Of a DNA stretch of 64,000 nucleotides, positions 16,274 to 25,807 are shown one piece after another; the first letter of the stretch is position 1; each line of letters starts with the position of its first letter. The position numbers and the translations under genes were made by a program. The notes beneath the pieces were generated by a model that had not been told where the DNA came from, searched no databases, and was given only the letters and a program-made list of their open reading frames with translations. The stretch is from Candidatus Enterococcus willemsii (GTDB taxonomy: Bacteria > Bacillota > Bacilli > Lactobacillales > Enterococcaceae): assembly GCF_009933335.1 (NCBI RefSeq), contig NZ_MAEL01000023.1, forward strand, positions 1 to 64,000, in the 5' to 3' direction.

Positions 16274-17019
16274 AGTATATCAAATATGAACTGTTGAATA
16301 CGTTGGGAAATTTCTTCTCCATTTTATTTGGTGTGATTATGCCAACGATGATGACGTTATTGTTTTACTTTATCTTTTCGAAAGAATTACCAGCAGAAGC
16401 CATGGGAAAATTTAGTATTCAAATTTATGTGACGAATTTGCTAATGGCGCCATTGGCAGTTATTTTCATCGGCTTTGCTGCCTTATTTTCCCAAGAGATT
16501 GAAAAAGAAGTCACTGTTCGGATGTCACTTTTTGGCTATACAGAGAAAAAACAAATGCAAATGAAATTTTTGGCGCAAGCAATTGTCGTAACGCTATCGA
16601 TACTCATCTACACAATGATTGTGGCTCCCATTTTGAAATTACCATTACCAAGTATTTTTGGTTTTTTAGTAGTAGCAGTAAGTGTGTGCTTATTAAGCTT
16701 CGGCCTTTTCATAGCAGCTTACGGTATTTCATTGTTAATGAAAAAATTTGGTCCGACATTTGGAATTGTTATGACGATTTATTTTGCCATTATGATGTTG
16801 TCGGGTATGATGGGTGTTCAATATAATCAATTACCAGCACCAGTTCAGACTATTGCAAAATTGCTACCAACTACACATATGATACAAGATATCCCTAAAT
16901 TATGGACGAAAAACCAGTATAATTTAATGCCGCTAATGCAATCAATGTTATTTTTATTAGCAGTTTGTGTGTTATTGTATCTATGGGGGATTCATTCGAA
17001 GAAGAGAAGGTTAGGCTAG
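16270..17019 (+). CDS. ABC-2 type permease
   Basis: A 249-residue protein with six predicted membrane segments and the layout of ABC-2 exporters. It overlaps the ATPase gene by four bases (ATGA), so the two are translated together. Last gene of the regulator-kinase-ABC operon. A weak hairpin (AGGGAA/TTCCCT, 17050-17075) follows, without a proper T-tract. Confidence 0.87.
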   Translation: MKYIKYELLNTLGNFFSILFGVIMPTMMTLLFYFIFSKELPAEAMGKFSIQIYVTNLLMAPLAVIFIGFAALFSQEIEKEVTVRMSLFGYTEKKQMQMKFLAQAIVVTLSILIYTMIVAPILKLPLPSIFGFLVVAVSVCLLSFGLFIAAYGISLLMKKFGPTFGIVMTIYFAIMMLSGMMGVQYNQLPAPVQTIAKLLPTTHMIQDIPKLWTKNQYNLMPLMQSMLFLLAVCVLLYLWGIHSKKRRLG

Positions 17020-17112
17020 TATTTTTTTAGTAAAAGTGAATTATTTATTAGGGAAGGGACTGTAAGAGGTTCCCTCCTTTGTGTTATTAAAAAATAATTT
17101 TAAATTTAAGTG

Positions 17113-17142
17113 TTGACACTTTTTGTAAGCGCATGCTATTAT
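17113..17142 (+). promoter_or_regulatory. Promoter with internal CRE-like site, fructan module A
   Basis: TTGACA (17113-17118) and TATTAT (17137-17142) are 18 bp apart. Between them TGTAAGCGCATGCT (17124-17137) matches the CcpA catabolite-responsive consensus at 13 of 14 positions. Preferred sugars should therefore shut this promoter. Confidence 0.75.
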
Positions 17143-17156
17143 TTACTCACAAAATA

Positions 17157-17166
17157 GAAACGTTTC
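17157..17166 (+). promoter_or_regulatory. LacI-type operator A1
   Basis: Perfect palindrome GAAACGTTTC just downstream of the predicted transcription start, where a bound repressor would block initiation. Confidence 0.75.
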
Positions 17167-17223
17167 CATAGGGGCGAACTTTTATCAATATAGGATAAAA
17201 GTATTCTTTATTCTCAAAAAGTG

Positions 17224-17233
17224 GAAACGTTTC
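17224..17233 (+). promoter_or_regulatory. LacI-type operator A2
   Basis: Second perfect GAAACGTTTC, 67 bp from the first (centre to centre) and just before the permease ribosome site. The pair could support repression by looping. The in-frame GTG at 17221 lies beside this operator and is not a credible start. Confidence 0.72.
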
Positions 17234-17256
17234 TAAAACGAAGGCGAGGAATAGAA

Positions 17257-18225
17257 ATGGCGAAGAGTCACTTGTTAGAAAGTTCAGCAATGTTGGATAA
17301 AAGTCACTTGAAGCAACAAAAAAGGCGGAGTAGGATACGAAGATTAAAAAGGGACAAGTGGTTGTATGTTTTATTGATTCCAGGTGTAGTGATGACTCTT
17401 GTGTTCAAATATTTTCCAATGTATGGAGCAATTATTGCATTCAAATTTTATAATCCAATGTTAGGTATTTTAAAGAGTCCATGGGCAGGGTTAGAACATT
17501 TTAGGGAATTTATTTTTTCACCTAACTTTACAGTTTTGTTAACAAATACACTGAAAATAAGTATTTATGGATTATTTTTAGGATTTTTACCACCTATTTT
17601 ATTGGCGTTATCATTAAATCAAATTCTTAATAAAAAAATCAAACAAAAAATCCAATTAATACTATACGCACCAAATTTTATTTCAATTGTTGTTATCGTC
17701 GGGATGCTGTTTTTATTTCTTTCTGCAAACGGCCCTATTAATAGTTTAGTTGAGAAATTTACTGGGTCACCAATTATGTTTATGTCAAATCCAGCTTATT
17801 TCAGAACAATTTATATTCTTTCTGGGATTTGGCAGGGAATGGGATGGGCATCAATTCTTTATACTGCAACTTTAGCTGGAGTGAGTACCGACTTATATGA
17901 AGCAGCAAATATTGATGGGGCAAATATATTACAAAAAATTTACCATATTGATTTGCCTGCTTTGAAACCAGTGATGGTAATTAACTTTATTTTAGCAGCT
18001 GGAAATATTATGAATGTGGGGCATGAAAAAGCCTTCCTAATGCAGACATCAATGAATATTCCCACATCGGAAATTATTTCTACGTATGTCTACAAAATTG
18101 GTCTGCAATCTGGTAATTATGCGTACTCTGCAGCAGTTGGACTATTCAATATGGTCATCAATGTTGTCTTATTATTAATGGTAAATTCAATCGTGAAACG
18201 AATGAATGATGGCCAAGGAATATAG
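17257..18225 (+). CDS. CUT1 sugar ABC permease, LplB/YteP type
   Basis: A 322-residue permease with six membrane segments and the EAA loop EAANIDGANILQKIYHIDLP, which docks the ATPase. It belongs to the LplB-like branch that imports oligosaccharides. The start is ATG 17257 after CGAGGAAT. It is first in a permease-permease-binding protein-GH32 operon, so fructan-derived oligosaccharides are the likely cargo. No ATPase gene accompanies it, so a shared MsmX/MsmK-like ATPase must power it. Confidence 0.88.
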   Translation: MAKSHLLESSAMLDKSHLKQQKRRSRIRRLKRDKWLYVLLIPGVVMTLVFKYFPMYGAIIAFKFYNPMLGILKSPWAGLEHFREFIFSPNFTVLLTNTLKISIYGLFLGFLPPILLALSLNQILNKKIKQKIQLILYAPNFISIVVIVGMLFLFLSANGPINSLVEKFTGSPIMFMSNPAYFRTIYILSGIWQGMGWASILYTATLAGVSTDLYEAANIDGANILQKIYHIDLPALKPVMVINFILAAGNIMNVGHEKAFLMQTSMNIPTSEIISTYVYKIGLQSGNYAYSAAVGLFNMVINVVLLLMVNSIVKRMNDGQGI

Positions 18226-18236
18226 GAGGAAAAACA

Positions 18237-19124
18237 ATGAATATGGAAATGTACTCCCAATTTGATAAAAGAATGTTATGGGTCAATCGAATAATTGTTT
18301 GTTTTCTAGTGTTGATTACCATTGTTCCGCTAGCGTATGTTGTGATTGCTTCTTTTATGGATCCAACAACATTATTAAATAAAGGAATTAGTTTTAATCC
18401 TGCTGATTGGACAGTCCAAGGTTATAAGCGTGTTTTTGCCGATAGCGCAATTATCCGCGGTTTTATTAACTCACTCTTATATTCTTTTAGTTTTAGTCTG
18501 TTAACAGTTTTCATTACGATGATTACAGCGTATCCATTGTCGCGTCCAGATTTGTATGGACGAGGAGCAATTATGTCATTTTTTGTAATTACGATGTTTG
18601 TTGGCGGAGGTTTAATTCCTACGTACTTATTGATTCGTGATTTGGGGATGCTAGATACAATTTGGGCAATTATATTACCTGGAGCATTAAATGTTTGGAA
18701 TATTATTATCGCTCGGACTTATTTTAGTGGTTTACCAAGAGAACTTTCTGAAGCCGCAACGATTGATGGTGCGAATGAAATTCAGATATTATTCAAAGTC
18801 ATGTTACCACTTGCTAAACCAATCATGTTTGTTTTGTTCTTATATGCATTTGTTGGACAATGGAATTCATATTTTGATGCGATGATTTATTTGAAATCGC
18901 CTGATTTACAGCCGTTACAATTAGTATTGAGAAATATTTTGATTCAAAATCAACCCTCCCAAGATATGGTAGGAGCGAATACAGCCATGGCCGAGATGAA
19001 ACAACTCGCCGAACTAATTAAATATTCAACAATTGTCATTTCAAGTTTGCCACTAATCGTCATGTACCCATTTTTCCAGAAATATTTTGACAAAGGGGTA
19101 CTTGTGGGATCTATTAAAGGATAA
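18237..19124 (+). CDS. CUT1 sugar ABC permease, LplC/YtcP type
   Basis: The second permease of module A, 295 residues, six membrane segments, with the EAA loop EAATIDGANEIQILFKVMLP and the typical C-terminus FFQKYFDKGVLVGSIKG. It starts 11 bases after the first permease behind AGGAGG. It forms a heterodimeric channel with that protein. Confidence 0.9.
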   Translation: MNMEMYSQFDKRMLWVNRIIVCFLVLITIVPLAYVVIASFMDPTTLLNKGISFNPADWTVQGYKRVFADSAIIRGFINSLLYSFSFSLLTVFITMITAYPLSRPDLYGRGAIMSFFVITMFVGGGLIPTYLLIRDLGMLDTIWAIILPGALNVWNIIIARTYFSGLPRELSEAATIDGANEIQILFKVMLPLAKPIMFVLFLYAFVGQWNSYFDAMIYLKSPDLQPLQLVLRNILIQNQPSQDMVGANTAMAEMKQLAELIKYSTIVISSLPLIVMYPFFQKYFDKGVLVGSIKG

Positions 19125-19137
19125 GGGAGAGAAAAAA

Positions 19138-20754
19138 ATGAAATCAAGAAAATGGCTTTTAGGAATTGCTTTAACAAGTGTAATGGTACTTGGAGCATGC
19201 GGGAGTAAAGAAGATGGGAAATCAAATACTTCTAGTCCGGATTATGAATTAACAGATGTTAAATTCCCGCTAGAAGAGAAAGTTACTTTGAAAATGCTTT
19301 CGCAAAGTGCACCATTAGCACCTAATGATCCAAATGAAAAATTAATTTTCCAACGTTTAGAAGAAGATACCAATGTGCATATTGATTGGACAAATTATAA
19401 TTCAGACTTTGTAGAACGTCGGAATTTAGATATTGCAAGTGGTGAATTACCTGATGCTATTTTTAATGCTGGTGCAGGCGATTATGACTTACTTAGTTGG
19501 GCTGAAAGTGGTGTAGTTGTACCGCTAGAAGAATTGATTGATGAACATATGCCTAATTTAAAGAAAATTTTTGATGAATATCCGGAATATCGTCAATTAT
19601 CGACAGCACCAGATGGTCATATTTATTCATTGCCTTGGATTGAGGAATTAGGAGAAGGTAAAGAATCGATTCATACTGTCAACGATATGGCTTGGATTAA
19701 TGTTGATTGGTTAAATAAATTAGGGTTAGAAATGCCTGAAACAACTGAAGAGTTGATGGCTGTTTTAGAAGCATTTAAAACACAAGACCCTAATGGAAAT
19801 GGTGAAGCAGATGAAATCCCTTTTTCTTTTATCAATGACGGAGGAAATGAAGATTTAAAATTCTTATTTGCACCATTTGGTGAAGGAGACAATGATGACC
19901 ATACAATTGTAGATAATGAAGGAAAAGTTGTTTTTACAGCAGATAAAGAAGGATATAAAGAAGCAATCAAATATTTTCATGAGATGTGGAAAAAAGGCTT
20001 GATAGACCAAGAAGCTTTTGAACAAGATTGGAATACATTTGTGGCTAAAGGAAAAGATCATCGTTATGGTGTATATTTCTCTTGGGATAAAGCGAACGTA
20101 TCAGGCATGAATGAAAGTTATGATGTTTTGCCAGTATTAGCAGGTCCTGATGGAAGAAAACATGTAACGAGAACTAATGGGATGGGCTTTTCTCGTGATC
20201 GTTTTGTAATAACGAGTGCAAATAAAAACCTTGAATTAACAGCTAAATGGATTGATAAAATGTATGAACCTTTACAATCAGTTCAAAATAACTGGGGAAC
20301 TTACGGAGATGAAAACCAAGCCAATATTTTTGAATTAGATGGTGATATGTTGAAACATTTACCATTAAATGGGGAGGCACCCGGGGAATTACGCCAAAAA
20401 ACAGAAGCAGCAGGGCCGTTAGCAGTATTAGATAGTTACTATGGTACAGTAACCACTATGCCGGATGATGCAAAATGGCGTTTAGACTTAATGCATGAGC
20501 ACTATCTTCCATACATTTCAAATGATAATAATTTTCCACGTGTATTTTTTGAAAAAGAAGAAACAGATCGTATTGCACGAATTGAAACAGATATGTGGGA
20601 TTATATTTATAGAAAACGCGCAGAGTGGATTACAAATGGAAATATCGATGCTGAATGGGAAGAATATTTAGCTGAATTGAAGCGAGTAGGTATCGATGAA
20701 TGGTTACAAATTAAACAAGATGGGTATGACCGTTTTGTCAAAGGGACTGAATAA
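19138..20754 (+). CDS. Sugar-binding lipoprotein, LplA/YtcQ type
   Basis: A 538-residue extracellular binding lipoprotein, the long type that goes with LplB/LplC permeases. The lipobox is LGAC with Cys21. A calcium-loop-like DPNGNGEADEIPF is visible, as in other long members. The start is ATG 19138 after GGGAGAG; the frame is open upstream into the previous gene but without a better site. It delivers oligosaccharide to the two permeases; the downstream GH32 enzyme points to fructo-oligosaccharides. Confidence 0.9.
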   Translation: MKSRKWLLGIALTSVMVLGACGSKEDGKSNTSSPDYELTDVKFPLEEKVTLKMLSQSAPLAPNDPNEKLIFQRLEEDTNVHIDWTNYNSDFVERRNLDIASGELPDAIFNAGAGDYDLLSWAESGVVVPLEELIDEHMPNLKKIFDEYPEYRQLSTAPDGHIYSLPWIEELGEGKESIHTVNDMAWINVDWLNKLGLEMPETTEELMAVLEAFKTQDPNGNGEADEIPFSFINDGGNEDLKFLFAPFGEGDNDDHTIVDNEGKVVFTADKEGYKEAIKYFHEMWKKGLIDQEAFEQDWNTFVAKGKDHRYGVYFSWDKANVSGMNESYDVLPVLAGPDGRKHVTRTNGMGFSRDRFVITSANKNLELTAKWIDKMYEPLQSVQNNWGTYGDENQANIFELDGDMLKHLPLNGEAPGELRQKTEAAGPLAVLDSYYGTVTTMPDDAKWRLDLMHEHYLPYISNDNNFPRVFFEKEETDRIARIETDMWDYIYRKRAEWITNGNIDAEWEEYLAELKRVGIDEWLQIKQDGYDRFVKGTE

Positions 20755-20760
20755 ATATAT

Positions 20761-22242
20761 ATGAGAGAAGCATTTACAGTAGATAAAGCCAATTTTTTTA
20801 TTGAGAATAACAAGAATAAAGTAGATGAAAAATATCGCCATCACTATCATGTGATGGCGCCAATTGGGTGGGTCAATGATCCTAATGGCTTTGTCTATTT
20901 TCAAGGTGAGTATCATTTATTTTATCAATATTATCCTTATGATAGCTGTTGGGGGCCTATGCATTGGGGGCATACAAAATCAAGAGATTTGATTCATTGG
21001 GAAGAATTACCCGTAGCATTAGCACCTGATAAACCTTATGATAAAGATGGTTGTTTTTCAGGAAGTGCTATTGAAAAAGATGGAAAGTTATATTTGATGT
21101 ATACAGGTCATGTTGAAAAAAATGATCGAACGTATCAAACGCAGTGTATAGCATTTTCTGAAGATGGTATACATTTTGAAAAATTATGTCAAAACCCTGT
21201 GATTGATGAAAAAATTTTAAATACGAATGGAACAATTCATGATTTTCGTGATCCAAAAGTATTTTTGCGTAATGAAAAATATTACAGTGTGGTTGCATCT
21301 AAAAATGAGGAAGATAAGGGGCGGATTCTTTTATTTGAATCAAAGGACATGCTTAATTGGTCTTTTACCTCGATTTTACTTGAAGGAGATGCTACGCAAG
21401 GAATTATGTGGGAATGTCCAGACTTATTTCATTTAAATGGGAAAGACGTACTAATTATGTCACCGATTCAAATACCCAAAAAAGGGGATGAGTACCATAA
21501 TATTAGCTCAACAGTGGCTTTTATTGGATTAGTAAACTGGGAAACAGGGAAATTTTCTGTCGAAAATTACCATGAAATTGATTTTGGTTTTGATTTTTAT
21601 GCACCCCAAACATTAGAAGATAATCAAAGCAGACGAATTATGATTGCATGGATGCAAATGTGGGATCGCACATTACCAACTCATGACTTAGCTCATGGTT
21701 GGGCAGGAGCGATGAGCTTACCTAGAGAATTATCAGTAAAAGACAATCAGCTAATACAAAAACCGATTACTTTTGTATATGATTCGTTGAACATCACTCA
21801 AGCAATACATGCGTTGACTGTTTCTTCAAACACTATTACCTTCGATAATAGTGTGGGAGATAATATGTATATGCGCCTACTTATTGATATGACAGAGGCA
21901 GATGAACTCACTATTCAATTAGCCAAAGTAGGAGAGTCGTCGTTACAAATGCATTATGATTGTCAGACACAGAAATTTATATTAAATCGTGAAAAAATCG
22001 GTTATAAACTAGAAGGACGGGAGCAAGAATTATTAGTCCAACGACAAACGCAAGTTTCTTTAATTGATGGTCAGTTAGAAGTGGAACTATTTAGAGATAC
22101 TAGCTCTGTGGAAATTTTCTTAAATAAACAAAAAACAATGAGTACTACTTTTTATGAAATTATTAAAGGAAAGAATCTTGAAATTTCCAGTTCTGGAATC
22201 GCGAAAATTATTACCCTGGAATTTGGTCAAATAAAGACCTAA
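20761..22242 (+). CDS. GH32 beta-fructofuranosidase, cytosolic (copy A)
   Basis: A 493-residue family 32 enzyme that hydrolyses terminal beta-fructosides such as sucrose, its phosphate or fructo-oligosaccharides. The catalytic trio is intact: nucleophile Asp40 in GWVNDPNG, Asp164 in FRDP and acid/base Glu218 in WECPD. No signal peptide, so it acts on imported sugar. A C-terminal beta-sandwich follows. The WV in place of the more common WMNDPNG is a mild variation. The start at 20761 lacks a recognisable Shine-Dalgarno and comes six bases after the preceding stop, so translation may depend on coupling. It is a close paralogue of the enzyme at 29033. Confidence 0.92.
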   Translation: MREAFTVDKANFFIENNKNKVDEKYRHHYHVMAPIGWVNDPNGFVYFQGEYHLFYQYYPYDSCWGPMHWGHTKSRDLIHWEELPVALAPDKPYDKDGCFSGSAIEKDGKLYLMYTGHVEKNDRTYQTQCIAFSEDGIHFEKLCQNPVIDEKILNTNGTIHDFRDPKVFLRNEKYYSVVASKNEEDKGRILLFESKDMLNWSFTSILLEGDATQGIMWECPDLFHLNGKDVLIMSPIQIPKKGDEYHNISSTVAFIGLVNWETGKFSVENYHEIDFGFDFYAPQTLEDNQSRRIMIAWMQMWDRTLPTHDLAHGWAGAMSLPRELSVKDNQLIQKPITFVYDSLNITQAIHALTVSSNTITFDNSVGDNMYMRLLIDMTEADELTIQLAKVGESSLQMHYDCQTQKFILNREKIGYKLEGREQELLVQRQTQVSLIDGQLEVELFRDTSSVEIFLNKQKTMSTTFYEIIKGKNLEISSSGIAKIITLEFGQIKT

Positions 22243-22324
22243 TTAGATGGAAATGTTTTGAAAGAATAGCATTTTATCAAATTCTCCATTATACTGATGC
22301 TAATTAGAATATTGGAGGAACAAT

Positions 22325-23305
22325 ATGAAAGCTACCATGAAAGAAGTTGCAAAATTAGCAGGCGTTGGTGTAGGAACTGTTTCTCGGGCATTGAATAATG
22401 GATCGATTAAAGAGAGCACACGAAAAAAAATTGATGCGGCAATTAAGGAATTAAACTATCAACCAGATTTTTATGCGAGAGGGTTGAAGACCAATAAAAC
22501 GTATACTGTGGCTCTAATTTTACCAAGTATTTGGCATCCATTTTTTTCTGAGTTTGCTTTTCATGTGGAGAACTATTTAGAAGAAAATAATTATAAAATG
22601 TTCTTGTGTAATTCAAAAGAAGATATTACTAAGGAACGTGAGTATATTCAAATGGTTACGCAAAATAAGGTAGATGGTATTATTGGTATTACCTATGCCG
22701 ACATTGATGAATACATTTCCAGCAATCTACCTTTTGTTAGTATTGATCGTTATTTTACGGAGGAAGTTATTTATGTTACCGCAGATAATGCAGCAGGTGG
22801 ACGACTGGCGGTCCAAGAATTAATCAAACGGGGAGCTAAACATTTAGCATATATTGGCGGTTACCAAGAGACACCAAATGAAACTAAAAATCGTTGTGAG
22901 TATTTTGAAATTGAATGTAAAGAGCAAAATATTGATTATGAGATTTTAAATGTTTTAGAGCCTATAACGAAAGACACATGGATTCAGATAGAGGATTTTT
23001 TGAAACGCCATTCAGAAATTGACGGTATTTTTACAATCAATGATTCCTTAGCAGTCGAAGTTTGTCAATTATTGGATAAGTTAGGGCGGAATGTTCCGAA
23101 TGAAGTACAAGTAATTGGATTTGATGGACAACAGTCGCGTGAAGGCGAACCGTATCTTGTTTCTACGATTGTTCAGCCTATCGAACAAATGGCTAAAAGT
23201 GCAGTCGAACTGTTATTAAATGTTATCCAAGGAAAAGAGGTAGAGAAGCGAACCGTGTTACCTGTCCATTTTGGTGAAGGGTGGACAACAAAATCAAACA
23301 TCTGA
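22325..23305 (+). CDS. LacI-family repressor (copy A)
   Basis: A 326-residue regulator with an N-terminal helix-turn-helix (MKEVAKLAGVGVGTVSRALN), hinge region, and a periplasmic-binding-like effector domain. It shares about half its residues with the regulator at 24781, including most of the DNA-reading helix. Both probably recognise the GAAACGTTTC operators at 17157, 17224, 25851 and 25884. A degraded operator-like GGAAATGTTTTG (22249-22260) and a -10 TATACT (22290-22295) lie upstream, hinting at autoregulation. The effector is probably a fructose-containing sugar. Confidence 0.92.
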   Translation: MKATMKEVAKLAGVGVGTVSRALNNGSIKESTRKKIDAAIKELNYQPDFYARGLKTNKTYTVALILPSIWHPFFSEFAFHVENYLEENNYKMFLCNSKEDITKEREYIQMVTQNKVDGIIGITYADIDEYISSNLPFVSIDRYFTEEVIYVTADNAAGGRLAVQELIKRGAKHLAYIGGYQETPNETKNRCEYFEIECKEQNIDYEILNVLEPITKDTWIQIEDFLKRHSEIDGIFTINDSLAVEVCQLLDKLGRNVPNEVQVIGFDGQQSREGEPYLVSTIVQPIEQMAKSAVELLLNVIQGKEVEKRTVLPVHFGEGWTTKSNI

Positions 23306-23331
23306 AATCATATGGTTTCAGATGTTTTTTT
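23297..23331 (+). terminator. Terminator directly before the surface GH32 gene
   Basis: AACATCTGAAA (23297-23307) pairs with TTTCAGATGTT (23316-23326) and is followed by T residues to 23331. The repressor stop codon lies inside the left arm. The next ribosome site begins only three bases later. Confidence 0.85.
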
Positions 23332-23344
23332 ATAGGAGGCTGAA

Positions 23345-24703
23345 ATGAAAAAGAAAGTACAATATATTTGTATGATTGCAATGTTTATTATTTTAGGAGC
23401 GTGTAAAATGAAAACGGAAGTCAAATCTTTGTATCCTAGATCTGCAGATAGCTTTGTGGGGGATCCGATGCCTTATTTTGATGGTAATGAATATAAAATA
23501 TACTATTTAGAAGATTTACGGAATGGGGAGGTTGGATTTCATCCATTCAGTCTGTTCACGACAACTGACTTTTATCATTATCAAGATGAAGGAGAAGTAA
23601 TTCCTTTTGTAAATGAGGAAGATAGTCCAGAACGTGCGTTGGGAACTGGTTCTGTTATAAAAGACAAGGCAGGTAAATATCATGCATTTTATACAGCCCA
23701 TAATAGTGAACGGTTACCTAAAGAATTAATTATGCATGCTACAAGTAAAGATGGAAAAAAATGGATGAAACAACCTGAAGATACATTTGAAGGAGATACA
23801 GAATATGAGAATAATGATTTTCGGGATCCGTATGTGTTTTTTGAAGAAGAAAGTCAAAGCTATTGGATGCTTATTACTACTCGTCAAAACAATACAGGAA
23901 TCATTGCAAAGTATACTTCAACAGATTTAACTTCATGGGAAAATCAAGGAGTTTTTTTTGTGAATGATATTGGAAACGACTCCAATTTAGAGTGTCCTTC
24001 CTTAGTTCAATTTAAGGGGACCTGGTATTTAGCTTTTTCTGATCAATGGGACAAACGAGTTGTTCATTATCGAACAGCAGATAATCCGAATGGACCATTT
24101 GAAAAGCCAGAACATGATTATGTGGATGGTGCTGGTTTTTATGCTGGACGACTAGAAACAGACGGTCAAAATTTGTATCAAGTGGGCTGGATTCCTACAA
24201 AAGATAATCATGATGACCGTTTTAATTACAATTGGGCAGGAAATTTAGCTGTTCACCAATTGATAAAAAAAGACGGGAAATTACAACCTAAGTTACCCGA
24301 AAAAGCTTATCAAAATCTGTCAAAAGAACATTTTCCACAATGGGAATTATCCGTAGGTGAGACAGTGATTATTGACAGCCAAGCAACGTTACTAGAAGGA
24401 GAGTTTCAAGTAAATAATCGAACCAAATTTATCTTATCATTTGGTGAGGAAAACAATATTCTTTTTGACTTTAACAATCGAAAAATGAGTTATTATAATA
24501 CGCATTTGGAAGATATTCCAAATCGAAAACCTCAGACGGAAATGTCTTTAACAACTGAACAAACAGTTCCTTTTCAATTAATTCAAGAAGAAGATTTAGT
24601 GGTTATTTATGATGGTGAATATGCTTTGTCCAATCGTATTTACCAAAGCAAAGAAAAACCTACCAAGTTAACGCTTATTGAAGGAAGTTTAGAGGTAAAG
24701 TAA
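23345..24703 (+). CDS. Surface GH32-like fructan hydrolase lipoprotein
   Basis: A 452-residue lipoprotein (lipobox LGAC, Cys20) with a beta-propeller of the GH32/GH43/GH68 superfamily. The three catalytic acids can be placed: Asp40 in VGDPMPYF, Asp161 in NDFRDP and Glu216 in LECPS. The first motif differs from the WMNDPNG of ordinary GH32 enzymes, placing it in a divergent subgroup. It would hydrolyse fructan or a related oligosaccharide at the cell surface, feeding the two importers. A strong AGGAGG precedes the ATG, but a terminator hairpin ends only 13 bases upstream, so expression needs readthrough or processing. Confidence 0.78.
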   Translation: MKKKVQYICMIAMFIILGACKMKTEVKSLYPRSADSFVGDPMPYFDGNEYKIYYLEDLRNGEVGFHPFSLFTTTDFYHYQDEGEVIPFVNEEDSPERALGTGSVIKDKAGKYHAFYTAHNSERLPKELIMHATSKDGKKWMKQPEDTFEGDTEYENNDFRDPYVFFEEESQSYWMLITTRQNNTGIIAKYTSTDLTSWENQGVFFVNDIGNDSNLECPSLVQFKGTWYLAFSDQWDKRVVHYRTADNPNGPFEKPEHDYVDGAGFYAGRLETDGQNLYQVGWIPTKDNHDDRFNYNWAGNLAVHQLIKKDGKLQPKLPEKAYQNLSKEHFPQWELSVGETVIIDSQATLLEGEFQVNNRTKFILSFGEENNILFDFNNRKMSYYNTHLEDIPNRKPQTEMSLTTEQTVPFQLIQEEDLVVIYDGEYALSNRIYQSKEKPTKLTLIEGSLEVK

Positions 24704-24725
24704 ATCCTACCTTGGCAAATAAACG

Positions 24726-24754
24726 TGGAAACGGTTTAATTTTTTTGCTATGAT
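24726..24754 (+). promoter_or_regulatory. Promoter and operator-like site of LacI copy B
   Basis: TGGAAA (24726-24731) and TATGAT (24749-24754), 17 bp apart, look like a promoter. The overlapping TGGAAACGGTTTAA resembles both the local LacI operator and a CRE, so the gene may be self-repressed or under CcpA. Confidence 0.5.
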
Positions 24755-24780
24755 ATTAAAAAAGAGAGGAGCTGAAACTA

Positions 24781-25761
24781 ATGAAAGCCACAATGAAAGA
24801 TGTAGCTGCTCTAGCGGGTGTAGGACTAGGTTCCGTTTCCAGGGTGATTAATGGTGTCCGTGTCAAAGAATCGACGCGCAAAAAAGTCTATGACGCGATT
24901 CGAGAACTAAATTATGAACCAGATGAATATGCAAGAGGGTTAAAAACCAATCGCAGTAATACCATCGCGCTCATTATTCCTACGATTTGGCATCCGTTTT
25001 TTTCTGAATTTGCGTATTTTGTTGAAGAAGCGCTAAGTCAAAGAAATTATAAATTGTTGCTATGTAATTCGGATGGTAATGTTGAGAAAGAAAAAGAATA
25101 CATTCAAATGGTTAAGCAAAGTAAAGTGGACGGTATCATAGGGATTACATATTCGGATGTTGATAAATATGTTTCTGCAAATTTACCCTTTGTCAGTATT
25201 GACCGGCACTTTTCCGAAGAAGTTGCTTATGTAACGGCAGACAATTATCGGGGCGGACAAATTGCAGCACAAGAGTTAATTAAGCGAGAGTGTCAGCAAG
25301 TCGCTTATGTAGGGGGAACTTCTCCTTATCCAAATGAAACGAATAATCGGAAACTAGGATTTTATGACGAGTGTCTGAAACACCGGTTAACACCTACAAT
25401 TCTTGATATGCCGGAGCCACTACAGAACTTGGATGAACAGTTATTGGCATTTTTTACATCGAATCCTACAATTGATGGTATCTTTACCGTAAATGATTTT
25501 ATGGGATTAAATGTTATTAAAGCTTTGGCTAAATTAAATAAACACCCTGTTACTGATTATCAACTCATTGGTTTTGATGGAGTAAAAATGGCAATCGATC
25601 AACCTCTGGTCCTATCAACAATTGTACAACCAGTCATTGAAATGGCTTATAATTCTGTTGAAACGATTCTTGCGATGATTTTAAACGAACCATTTGAACA
25701 ACGGAAGTTATTGGATGTCACCTTTTATGAAGGTGGAACAACGAAAAAAATCGACAATTAA
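24781..25761 (+). CDS. LacI-family repressor (copy B)
   Basis: A 326-residue LacI/GalR-type repressor with helix-turn-helix MKDVAALAGVGLGSVSRVIN and an effector domain. Same length as the copy at 22325 and similar end to end, so the two arose by duplication. It lies directly upstream of importer B and its two operators. The signature positions of the recognition helix are conserved between the copies, so cross-regulation is likely, while effector domains differ more. Confidence 0.92.
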   Translation: MKATMKDVAALAGVGLGSVSRVINGVRVKESTRKKVYDAIRELNYEPDEYARGLKTNRSNTIALIIPTIWHPFFSEFAYFVEEALSQRNYKLLLCNSDGNVEKEKEYIQMVKQSKVDGIIGITYSDVDKYVSANLPFVSIDRHFSEEVAYVTADNYRGGQIAAQELIKRECQQVAYVGGTSPYPNETNNRKLGFYDECLKHRLTPTILDMPEPLQNLDEQLLAFFTSNPTIDGIFTVNDFMGLNVIKALAKLNKHPVTDYQLIGFDGVKMAIDQPLVLSTIVQPVIEMAYNSVETILAMILNEPFEQRKLLDVTFYEGGTTKKIDN

Positions 25762-25799
25762 AATGCAGAACATTTATTTGTTCTAGCATTTTTTTTTGA
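25762..25799 (+). terminator. Terminator after LacI copy B
   Basis: AATGCAGAACA (25762-25772) pairs imperfectly with TGTTCTAGCATT (25779-25790), followed by nine or so T. Confidence 0.85.
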
Positions 25800-25807
25800 A
25801 AAAGTTG

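Noticed and set aside
17157-17233. GAAACGTTTC palindromes read as CRE sites
   Set aside because: They lack the flanking TG/CA positions of the CcpA consensus and are perfect palindromes paired downstream of the start, so a dedicated LacI repressor is more likely. Separate better CRE matches lie between -35 and -10.
17221-17256. Upstream GTG start for the LplB-type permease
   Set aside because: It lies at the operator, has no ribosome site, and would add 12 residues not expected for the family. ATG 17257 is well placed.
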